Positions 6,568-12,549 of a stretch of 14,562 nucleotides of DNA are shown piece by piece. The notes under the pieces are model-generated. The model searched no databases. It saw only the letters and a program-made list of their open reading frames with translations, and was not told the origin of the DNA. The stretch spans positions 1 through 14,562 of the forward strand of contig JAFYET010000297.1 in assembly GCA_017544125.1 (NCBI GenBank), in the 5' to 3' direction. The stretch's first letter is position 1, and every line of letters starts with the position of its first letter. A program made the position numbers and the translations under genes. The DNA comes from Ruminococcus sp. Its GTDB lineage: Bacteria; Bacillota; Clostridia; Oscillospirales; Ruminococcaceae.

Positions 6568-6628
6568 ACCCCTCCGTCACTCGCAGAGTGGCGGTGGCGG
6601 AGGGGTCGCCCCCCACGTCGGGGTCGCA
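6568..6628 (-). repeat. GC-rich hairpin block between EAL and SDR genes
   Basis: Arms ACCCCTCCGTCAC (6568-6580) and GTGGCGGAGGGGT (6594-6606) pair at 12 of 13 positions, with a second small hairpin in the loop (ACTC/GAGT), and a second imperfect C/G hairpin at ~6609-6625. The ACCCCTCCG arm recurs at 9352-9360, and the hairpin of 521-552 is related. The minus-strand ATGCGACC beside it also occurs at 4501-4508. It carries no T-tract, so it is unlikely to be a full terminator; it may tune SDR expression or mRNA stability. Confidence 0.55.
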
Positions 6629-9208
6629 TTACTTATTTATGCTTATATCCTTGCGGCAGTCGATCACATCGAGCTTGCCGTTCTTGCTGCCAAGCCCTAA
6701 GCCCTCTGCTGTGCGGAACTCAATGCAAAGCTCGCTCTCGGTGATGCGTACATCGCCGTCACCCTCGCTGTCGCCTATGCCCGAGATGTTGCCGCCCTCG
6801 CAGTAATACTTGATAGCTGCGTGGTTTACATTTACAGCCATATTGCCCTCACGAGTGCCGAGACAGTTTATCTGCCTGCCCGACATATTGCATTCCATTC
6901 TGCCGTTTGAGAGGGTAACGCTGCCTGTGCCGCCCTTTGACGAGCCAACGCCGCAAAGGTTCATGCCCGAGAGGGCGTTTGATATGAATATGTTTTCAAG
7001 GTTTATGTTGGCTTCACCCTCGAGAGCACCGATGGCTGTGCATATTGCCGAGGATATCTCGACATTCACGCCGCAGTCGCTCATGACAAGGTTCGCAGGC
7101 CCCTCGTGAATGCCTATGCCCACGCAGGTGCCGCCCGAGCAGTTGACGCTTATATGCCCTGCAAAGAGCTTTATCGAGTTGCCCTCATCGTTCCTGCCGC
7201 CGCCTATGCCGACGCTGTTGTCGCCGTTTGCTTCAACTATCAGCTGACCGTCAATAAGCGATGTTATATTGCCGCAGGGGGTGTTTATGTCAGTGCCTAT
7301 TGCGTATGCGCTTGCAGCCTCTGCCTTTACGTGCAGAGTGCCCTCGCCCGTAAGGGTAAGGTCAGCCGACGAGGGAACGTAGATGCCCTTTGACATAAGC
7401 TCGTTGCGCCCGTCGATATTGAGCGTTACCTTGCTGCCCTCGCCGAGGGATATCAGGGGGTTATCCTTATCCATCGTGAGCAGGCAGCCACGCAGCGTCA
7501 GCTTGCATTTGAGCCCGTCCTTGACGATGATGTTCATATTCACCTGGTTCTTGCCGCCGCCCTCGATGAGCACCTGCTCGGTCTCAACGAAGATAACGGT
7601 GTAATGCTCGCTGGCTATCTTTACAAGGTCTACCGTCTCGCTGTTCTTGGGGTGGTAGATCTTCTCGATGTCGGAGGAGAATTCGAGGTTTATCTTGACT
7701 ATCTCATCTCTTATGGTGTCAGACACTTCATAGAGTATAAAGGGCTTGGGCTTTGATGTATAGAAGCCCTGTATAAGGTCGCAGCCGAGCCCTATGCAGG
7801 TTCTCAGCTCGGCAGAGGTCTCAACCCCCTCAGCAAGTGCCTTGAAGCCGTTGCTGTGAACATACTCAACTATCGAGGATACCAGCTTCTGCATCTTGAT
7901 ATTGCTGTCGATATTAGCTATGAGCTGGCGGTCTATCTTGATATATGAGGGGTTATAGCGCATCAGGTTTGATGTGTTTGAATAGCCCGTGCCGTAGTCG
8001 TCTATGGCAAGCTCCATATTCGAGTAGGCTATGCGGTTCTTGACCGTTTCGAGCTGTTCATCGGTTATTTCCGACTGCTCGGTAAGCTCTATTACCACCT
8101 TTTCAAGCAGCTCGCCGTAATCGGAAAGCAGCCTGTCCCAATCCTCCTTGGTGAGTATATGGTCGGAGATGGAGTTTATAAACAGCTTCTTTGACGAGAA
8201 CTGCTGCTGGTTTTCCGAAACTATATGCAAAGCGTTAAAGAAGGTGGCTTTTTCGATATCGTAGAGCCTGTCATATTTCTTTGCATAGTCAAGTATCTCC
8301 AGCGGGAACATTTCGACACCGCCGCCCGAGCGCATAAGCAGCTCATACGCCACTATCTCGCCGGTATGGGCTGAGATTATGGGCTGGAAGTGGTAGCGGA
8401 ACATATTCTGATCAAGAAGTGATGAGAACTGCTCGATGCGGGCAAATTCGTTTTTCTTATCTTCATACCTGTCAACAGAGTAGGCAAGTATAGTGCCGAA
8501 GCCCCTTGCCGATGCCTCGAAGAGGGTGAATTTCGCGGTATTCATTCTCTGCACGGGTGAGGAGAGGGAAGCAGCACAGCCTGCGGTGAATGTCACCTTG
8601 CCGTCGCCGTTCTTGCCGAGGGAGGTGAGGTTATAAGCCTCGACCTTGCGCTTTACCTCGGTGAGGTATAGCACATCATCGCCCGTAAAATCGGGGATAT
8701 ACAGCCACAGCTTGCCCTGCCCGAGGCTGCATATGAGCGAATCGTTGGGAACTGATTCCATTATAACGGTAAGTATCTCATAAACGTGCATATCCGAAAG
8801 AGCGTGCCTGCCTGTCTTCTCTTCAAGCTGGATAAGGGCAAGCAGCGAGCGTGACTGTGCCTGCGACATAGCCGTGATAAGGCGGTTGACGGTACACAGC
8901 GACAGGGTGTTTGTCGAAAGCTCGTTTTTCTGGTAGATATAGCCCACCACAGTGGCGCTGTCTTCAAAAAGCTGCTTGACACCCACATGGGCGGCAGTAT
9001 CGCCCTTTAATTGCTTCAGCAGCGAGGCTACCAGGTCATAAGAGGGCGTGCCCTCAAAGCCTGTGAGCCTTTTTGCGTTATTATCCAGCTCATATGACTT
9101 GCTGTCCTTAAAAAGGGCATACCTGCCCACATCGGGGGCGAGCTCTGCCATTTCGTTCCACGCCAGACCGAAGTATTTTTTCCAAAGAATCGCATCTTTT
9201 CCAAACAT
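6629..9208 (-). CDS. c-di-GMP phosphodiesterase: degenerate GGDEF + EAL + C-terminal solenoid (859 aa)
   Basis: Predicted cytoplasmic enzyme hydrolysing c-di-GMP to pGpG. Residues ~1-115 are an unrecognised N-terminal segment. Residues ~118-243 fold-match a GGDEF domain but the signature is degenerate (SLGQGKLWLYIP at 161-172), so cyclase activity is unlikely. The EAL domain (~258-495) keeps the metal- and substrate-binding set: E289 in AYELLMR, N345, E374, DDYGTG with D403/D404, K424, E460 in LAEGVET and Q480. Residues ~535-845 form a beta-solenoid of about eight repeats, each with an [AGC]-[ILV]-G-x-x-x-G corner at 636, 667, 697, 725, 753, 782, 810 and 838 (period 28-31), like carbohydrate-binding beta-helices of gut Firmicutes. 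There is no signal peptide or membrane segment. ATG 9208 follows GAGGGA with 6-nt spacing. It is expressed from a perfect promoter. Confidence 0.88.
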   Translation of the reverse strand: MFGKDAILWKKYFGLAWNEMAELAPDVGRYALFKDSKSYELDNNAKRLTGFEGTPSYDLVASLLKQLKGDTAAHVGVKQLFEDSATVVGYIYQKNELSTNTLSLCTVNRLITAMSQAQSRSLLALIQLEEKTGRHALSDMHVYEILTVIMESVPNDSLICSLGQGKLWLYIPDFTGDDVLYLTEVKRKVEAYNLTSLGKNGDGKVTFTAGCAASLSSPVQRMNTAKFTLFEASARGFGTILAYSVDRYEDKKNEFARIEQFSSLLDQNMFRYHFQPIISAHTGEIVAYELLMRSGGGVEMFPLEILDYAKKYDRLYDIEKATFFNALHIVSENQQQFSSKKLFINSISDHILTKEDWDRLLSDYGELLEKVVIELTEQSEITDEQLETVKNRIAYSNMELAIDDYGTGYSNTSNLMRYNPSYIKIDRQLIANIDSNIKMQKLVSSIVEYVHSNGFKALAEGVETSAELRTCIGLGCDLIQGFYTSKPKPFILYEVSDTIRDEIVKINLEFSSDIEKIYHPKNSETVDLVKIASEHYTVIFVETEQVLIEGGGKNQVNMNIIVKDGLKCKLTLRGCLLTMDKDNPLISLGEGSKVTLNIDGRNELMSKGIYVPSSADLTLTGEGTLHVKAEAASAYAIGTDINTPCGNITSLIDGQLIVEANGDNSVGIGGGRNDEGNSIKLFAGHISVNCSGGTCVGIGIHEGPANLVMSDCGVNVEISSAICTAIGALEGEANINLENIFISNALSGMNLCGVGSSKGGTGSVTLSNGRMECNMSGRQINCLGTREGNMAVNVNHAAIKYYCEGGNISGIGDSEGDGDVRITESELCIEFRTAEGLGLGSKNGKLDVIDCRKDISINK

Positions 9209-9285
9209 AAGTCTTCCCTCATTTTATGTGTTAAAACGTTGTGTTAAGTTTATAACAAAGTAATTTGCATAATTTATTCACTGAC

Positions 9286-9314
9286 ATTATAACATTTTTT
9301 GAGCATATTGTCAA
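9286..9314 (-). promoter_or_regulatory. Perfect-consensus sigma-A promoter of the EAL gene
   Basis: On the minus strand TTGACA (9314-9309), a 17-nt spacer and TATAAT (9291-9286), with TG one base before the -10 (TGTTATAAT). All twelve hexamer bases match consensus. The untranslated leader would be about 70 nt. Confidence 0.93.
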
Positions 9315-9318
9315 TATG
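9304..9318. promoter_or_regulatory. Palindrome on the -35 of the EAL promoter (candidate operator)
   Basis: CATATTG-T-CAATATG, a perfect 7+1+7 inverted repeat, is centred on the -35 hexamer. A repressor bound here would block sigma-factor contact, which makes sense for a promoter that is otherwise at full consensus strength. No regulator is identified. Confidence 0.5.
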
Positions 9319-9375
9319 GAATAAAACTATTTTAAGATTTTTTCACAGTTGACCCCTCCGCCGCCGTGCAAGCTG

Positions 9376-9438
9376 TTTAAAATCCGTCCGCCGCAAGGCG
9401 GACACCTCAATTATGCATTATGAATTATGCATTATGCA
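9376..9438 (-). repeat. Heptamer/hairpin repeat element, class A copy 2
   Basis: On the minus strand: four 7-bp units (TGCATAA, TGCATAA, TTCATAA, TGCATAA; 9438-9411), link TTGAGGT, hairpin GTCCGCC-TTGC-GGCGGAC (9403-9386) and tail GGATTTTAAA (9385-9376). It is near-identical to 2665-2727 along its full 63 bp. It lies beyond the esterase terminator in that gene's direction. The ACCCCTCCG motif (9352-9360) lies just past the tail. Confidence 0.88.
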
Positions 9439-9440
9439 TT

Positions 9441-9467
9441 AAAAAAGCCGCCCCTGCGGGCGGCTTT
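9441..9467 (-). terminator. Rho-independent terminator of the CE2-like esterase gene
   Basis: A perfect stem AAAGCCGCCC/GGGCGGCTTT (9444-9453 with 9458-9467, 4-nt loop). On the minus strand it ends in TTTTTT, immediately next to the first heptamer of the repeat. Confidence 0.92.
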
Positions 9468-9471
9468 GAGA

Positions 9472-10782
9472 TCAGCCTCGTGCTTTTTTAACAGCAACTA
9501 TAAGTATCATAATGCCGCCCATCATTATGAAGGGAACGGCGGTGTTTTTGAGCAGGCTGTCGGACTTGCTGCTGTCATCTGACGAGCTGTCGGCGTTTGA
9601 TGACTTATCATCGGCGGGGGCGGTCATGGCGGGGTCGTGGTCTGACCAGCCGTAGAGCTCCTCTATCTTCTTGATAAGGGTGCCTGCCGCACGCTCGTGG
9701 GAGGCTTCCTTGGGGTGGTAGTCAGAGCCGTAGCCGTCGGCTGACGAGTCTATCTTATCAAGCTCACAGAAGTTTATCTTGTTATCGCCCGTCTCTGACT
9801 TATAAGCGTCTATGACTTCGTTTATCGCAGGGGCGAGGTCGTTGCCCATAAGACCCATCACACAGAGCAGCTCGCTGTCGGGGTTCTTGGCTCTTATCTG
9901 CTTTAAAAGGTCGGTATAGGCGGCTTTGAACTCATCTATCCTGTCAGCCTTGCCCTTGGTGTAGGAGCTGTCGTTGGTGCCTATGTTTATAACGATAAGC
10001 TCGGGGCTCGTCTTGAAATCCCAAGGGATATCGTCAAGGCGCTTGCCGCCCTTGTTTGAGTAGCTGTGACCTGTGTTTTCGTAGAAATCCTTCATAAGGT
10101 TATCGGTGTTCTTTTTGCCGTTGCCGGTATAGCCGGAGACAGCGCCGCAGCCGCTGTATGACACCATACTGTAATCGGCATTGAAATGCTCGGCGGTCTT
10201 GAAAGCATAGGTCTTTGTGCCGTCCTCGGTGGAGGTGACGAAGTGCTCCTGCTCGTTCTTGCCGTCAACGCCATAGCCGCAGGTGATAGAGTCGCCCACA
10301 AACTCAATGGTATGCGAGCCGAGGGCAGAGGGCTTGATGCTGTCGCCGTCTATGAGGATATTTTCAAGCTGCACGGTGCTGTTGGCACACTCGGAGGCTT
10401 TGAGCAGCTTTACCGTATGCTCGCCGCTCTCGTCAAAGTCAAAGCTGATATTCTCGATAGGCGATTCGCTGAGGCACTGGTCATAGACCACCTTATCATC
10501 GGCGTAGACCTTGATGCGTGCGCCGTTTTGCTCGCCGAATGCGGCGTTATCGCCCATAAGGTTCATCTCGACGTGCTTGCCTGTGAAGTCGAAGGATATG
10601 CCCGAGCAGGTAAGCCCGAACCACAGCTCGTCCTCCTGATAGACCGAGCGCCCGAGGTATTTGACATACTTGCTTTCGGGCTTGAATTCTTTTAAAGCAT
10701 CGTCAGCGCTGACAGGCGCACAAAGCGCCGAAGCTGCCACGGCAGACGCTGCAAAAGCGGTTATAAGACGTGATAGTTTCAT
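9472..10782 (-). CDS. CE2-like SGNH carbohydrate (acetyl-xylan) esterase, membrane-anchored, 436 aa
   Basis: Secreted esterase likely to remove acetyl groups from plant polysaccharides such as xylan or mannan. Residues 1-26 are a signal peptide (AAVAASALCAPVSA|D). Residues ~30-150 form a beta-sandwich (CE2 N-terminal type). The SGNH catalytic domain (~158-378) has EFVGDSITCGYG with nucleophile S165, GCGA at 211-214, GTND at 268-271, and the Asp-His pair in SDYHP (D354, H356). A Ser/Asp-rich linker (388-409) leads to a hydrophobic anchor (415-431) followed by KKARG, so it stays on the cell surface. ATG 10782 follows AAAGGA. A likely promoter (11138-11166) is ~350 bp upstream, with two repeat elements lying in the leader. 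CE2 is favoured over plain GDSL lipase because of the two-domain layout. Confidence 0.85.
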   Translation of the reverse strand: MKLSRLITAFAASAVAASALCAPVSADDALKEFKPESKYVKYLGRSVYQEDELWFGLTCSGISFDFTGKHVEMNLMGDNAAFGEQNGARIKVYADDKVVYDQCLSESPIENISFDFDESGEHTVKLLKASECANSTVQLENILIDGDSIKPSALGSHTIEFVGDSITCGYGVDGKNEQEHFVTSTEDGTKTYAFKTAEHFNADYSMVSYSGCGAVSGYTGNGKKNTDNLMKDFYENTGHSYSNKGGKRLDDIPWDFKTSPELIVINIGTNDSSYTKGKADRIDEFKAAYTDLLKQIRAKNPDSELLCVMGLMGNDLAPAINEVIDAYKSETGDNKINFCELDKIDSSADGYGSDYHPKEASHERAAGTLIKKIEELYGWSDHDPAMTAPADDKSSNADSSSDDSSKSDSLLKNTAVPFIMMGGIMILIVAVKKARG

Positions 10783-10834
10783 AGTGGGTGGTTCCTTTCT
10801 TTTATTTATATTTGGGGGAACAGGCGTTATTTTT

Positions 10835-10910
10835 AGGTAACAGGCGTTTATTTAGGTAACAGGTAACAGGTAACAGGTAAGGTGTCGCCCTGCGGGCGAC
10901 GGATTTTAAA
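10835..10910 (+). repeat. Heptamer/hairpin repeat element, class B copy 3
   Basis: Units AGGTAAC x3 and AGGTAAG (10854-10881), preceded by a looser AGGTAAC-AGGCGTT block (10835-10848) that also occurs as CAGGCGTTA at 10821-10829. Hairpin GTCGCCC-TGC-GGGCGAC (10884-10900) and tail GGATTTTAAA (10901-10910). It shares the hairpin-and-tail plan with class A but has different heptamers. Confidence 0.82.
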
Positions 10911-11020
10911 TGTCTTTGGATAGTGAACGTGCTTACGGCGAGCATACGCTTCAAAGACTCTTGGTACGGAACAGGCTTTCCTTTAGCGAACATCGTTCGA
11001 TGACCACGCCCGAATGGGCA
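10911..11020. other. Structured core between two inverted repeat elements
   Basis: This segment carries several inverted pairs: GTCTTTG (from 10912) with CAAAGAC (near 10953), CATCG/CGATG around 10991-11002, and GCCC-GAAT-GGGC at 11009-11019. The 14-mer CGCCCGAATGGGCA (11007-11020) occurs in reverse at 12509-12522. No open reading frame of note. With its flanking inverted copies it looks like one ~250-bp folded or mobile unit. Confidence 0.45.
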
Positions 11021-11085
11021 TCCGTCCGCCGTAAGGCGGACACAATACCTGTTACCTGTTACCTATTCCCTATTACCTATTACCT
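11021..11085 (-). repeat. Heptamer/hairpin repeat element, class B copy 4
   Basis: On the minus strand: units AGGTAAT x2, AGGGAAT, AGGTAAC x2 (11085-11051) plus a partial AGGTAT unit, then hairpin GTCCGCC-TTAC-GGCGGAC (11041-11024) and GGA, after which it diverges from the usual TTTTAAA tail. It faces copy 3 tail-to-tail. Confidence 0.82.
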
Positions 11086-11137
11086 GCTGTATCTTCTGCC
11101 AACCGTTCATTAGGTTAATATATTGACATATACACCA

Positions 11138-11166
11138 ATTATATCAGGAAAATATGAACAAATCAA
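11138..11166 (-). promoter_or_regulatory. Probable promoter of the CE2-like esterase gene
   Basis: On the minus strand TTGATT (11166-11161), a 17-nt spacer and TATAAT (11143-11138), the same pair of hexamers as the surface-protein promoter. If it drives the esterase, the leader is ~350 nt and includes both repeat hairpins. It is back-to-back with the cyclase promoter. Confidence 0.6.
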
Positions 11167-11167
11167 C

Positions 11168-11196
11168 TTGACAAAGGGGAGAATTTATTATAAAAT
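11168..11196 (+). promoter_or_regulatory. Promoter of the diguanylate cyclase gene
   Basis: TTGACA (11168-11173), 17-nt spacer, TAAAAT (11191-11196; five of six). The predicted start is about 35 nt before the coding region. Confidence 0.8.
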
Positions 11197-11212
11197 GTTA
11201 ATAAGGTGACGT

Positions 11213-11242
11213 TTGAGTACAAACTGCCATAGTTTACCATGA
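11213..11242 (+). CDS. Possible 9-codon leader ORF upstream of the cyclase
   Basis: TTG at 11213 opens nine codons whose TGA (11240-11242) overlaps the ATG of the cyclase (ATGA). AAGGTGA at 11203-11209 lies 3 nt before it, while the cyclase itself has no good ribosome binding site and an in-frame stop 9 nt upstream. Translational coupling would explain how the cyclase is started. The spacing is short and a nine-codon frame can be chance. Confidence 0.25.
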   Translation: MSTNCHSLP

Positions 11243-12369
11243 AAGCGAAGCGAGAGAGAATGCCAAAGGAACAGAGCTACGAAAAAGACCTGCAATTCAT
11301 TGAAAAAATAGACAAGCTCGTTTCACGCAAGGTGGAGTTCATGGCGTATTTCTTTTCACTGGCAGCGTGTCTGGCGGCGCACACGCTTTACCTGATACTC
11401 TTTGCGATGGCGGGGGTATGGGCTATGGTGATATTCAACATATTCAGCGTATGTTTCTACGCAGGCACGATAATCGCTGTACGCCATGTAAAGGGAAAGA
11501 CAAATCTGGTATACGCTTCCCTTGGTGAGATAGTTGTACACGCTGCGGCGGCGACATTATGTGTGGGCATTCAGGCTAATTTTACAATGTTTCTGCTGAT
11601 GATAATACCGCTGGCGTTCCTGATGCCTAACAAGAACCGCTATGCGCCCTTTGTGGTTATGTTCGTATCCGTTCCTTTATACGGGCTTCTGAACTTTACT
11701 TACCTTAAGCCGGGGCATGAGCTTTATCACATTGAGAATACGATATCCCCGACGGTGTTTTATGTTATAAACATACTGGTAGGATCATTTGTTTTAATGT
11801 ATGTAGCTACCATTTACACGGTAATAAACCGTTACACCGGCTGCAAGCTGAGGGTGCAGAACGAGCAGCTGAGGATACTGGCTTCCACCGACCCGCTGAC
11901 AAAGTTCGAAAACCGCCGTGTCATGAGCAGAAGGCTTACAGAGACGGCAGCCGCCAGCGAAAAGACGGGCGAGAGCTACATCGTGGGCATAGGTGACCTT
12001 GACGACTTCAAGCGAGTCAACGACAGCTTCGGGCACGACATGGGCGACCATGTGCTTGAGGCGGTGGCAGGTGTTATAACCTCGGCACTGCCCGACGGCG
12101 GGTATGCTGCAAGGTGGGGCGGCGAGGAGTTTTTATTCGTTCTGCCGGACACCGACACGGCGCAGGGCGTGATAATGGCTCAGGAGATGATACACGCTGT
12201 AAGCGAGCTGAAACTCACCTGCGACGGTGAGACCGTAAGGATCACGATGACGGTAGGCATATGCGAGGGTCAGCCGGGCGACGACCCCGAAAAGGTGATA
12301 AACCGTGCCGACAGCAGGCTTTACAAGGGCAAGCACGGCGGCAAGAACAGGGTGGAGTTTACCGACTGA
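11239..12369 (+). CDS. Membrane-bound diguanylate cyclase (6 TM + GGDEF), 376 aa
   Basis: Makes c-di-GMP from two GTP at the inner face of the membrane. Six hydrophobic segments are visible at about 35-55, 59-81, 90-111, 115-130, 135-153 and 172-196. A short helix with DPLTKFENRR (218-227) opens the GGDEF domain, which has GDLDDFKRVNDSFGHDMGD (252-270) and an intact GGEEF at 294-298 (ARWGGEEFLFVLP). The residues where an inhibitory RxxD I-site would sit (PDGG, 285-288) do not match, so product inhibition is probably absent. The start must lie at ATG 11239 or later because TAG at 11230 is in frame; an ATG at 11260 is the alternative. There is no strong ribosome binding site. Its own promoter precedes it. 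Confidence 0.93.
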   Translation: MKAKRERMPKEQSYEKDLQFIEKIDKLVSRKVEFMAYFFSLAACLAAHTLYLILFAMAGVWAMVIFNIFSVCFYAGTIIAVRHVKGKTNLVYASLGEIVVHAAAATLCVGIQANFTMFLLMIIPLAFLMPNKNRYAPFVVMFVSVPLYGLLNFTYLKPGHELYHIENTISPTVFYVINILVGSFVLMYVATIYTVINRYTGCKLRVQNEQLRILASTDPLTKFENRRVMSRRLTETAAASEKTGESYIVGIGDLDDFKRVNDSFGHDMGDHVLEAVAGVITSALPDGGYAARWGGEEFLFVLPDTDTAQGVIMAQEMIHAVSELKLTCDGETVRITMTVGICEGQPGDDPEKVINRADSRLYKGKHGGKNRVEFTD

Positions 12370-12373
12370 GCAA

Positions 12374-12429
12374 TGCATAATGCATAAATGAACGCATTAT
12401 CCGCTTTCAGCGGAAAACGCTGTGCATAA
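12374..12429 (+). repeat. Class A heptamer copy 3 with small hairpin
   Basis: Two TGCATAA units (12374-12387), hairpin CCGCT-TTC-AGCGG (12401-12413), then a further TGCATAA (12423-12429). It starts 5 nt after the cyclase stop, in its direction. The GTCCGCC hairpin and GGATTTTAAA tail are absent; a different hairpin series follows at 12442. Confidence 0.65.
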
Positions 12430-12441
12430 TTATTGTATATT

Positions 12442-12530
12442 GTATTATCCGCTGTGGCGGATAATACGAAAGTTTCGCTTCGCAAAACTTTCCCTTTGGG
12501 CGATGATATGCCCATTCGGGCGATATGGGC
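12442..12530 (+). repeat. Series of three adjacent hairpins ahead of the amidohydrolase
   Basis: Perfect 11-bp stem GTATTATCCGC/GCGGATAATAC (12442-12452, 12457-12467); 8-bp stem GAAAGTTT/AAACTTTC (12468-12475, 12485-12492); and GCCCAT/ATGGGC (12510-12515, 12525-12530), where GGGCGAT occurs twice and allows competing pairings. It ends about 5 nt before the AAAGGA ribosome binding site. ATTATCCGCT is repeated from 12396. It may be repeat-derived debris or a folded leader; no known riboswitch is recognised. Confidence 0.6.
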
Positions 12531-12549
12531 AATAGAAAGGAAAAACGTT

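Larger units (their letters stand above)
10783..11238. other. 456-bp divergent intergenic region between esterase and diguanylate cyclase
   Basis: No protein gene is seen. It contains, from left: the esterase ribosome binding site, a run of AGGTAAC units and hairpin (class B copy 3, 10835-10910), a ~110-bp structured core, an inverted class B copy 4 (11021-11085), a minus-strand promoter (11138-11166), a plus-strand promoter (11168-11196) and the leader of the cyclase gene. Confidence 0.8.

Noticed and set aside
10186..10695. Plus-strand 169-aa frame inside the esterase gene
   Set aside because: It is antisense to an unmistakable SGNH esterase domain; no recognised motif or ribosome binding site.
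10835..11085. CRISPR array from repeated short units
   Set aside because: Units are 7 bp in direct tandem without unique spacers, and no cas genes are near.
12433..12549. 39-codon N-terminal extension of the amidohydrolase
   Set aside because: It would translate the hairpin series, and AAAGGA with 8-nt spacing supports ATG 12550, where the family's normal N-terminus begins.
12430..12549. Known SAM/SAH or purine riboswitch in the mtaD leader
   Set aside because: Stems are local palindromes; no conserved core or pseudoknot of these classes could be recognised by eye.
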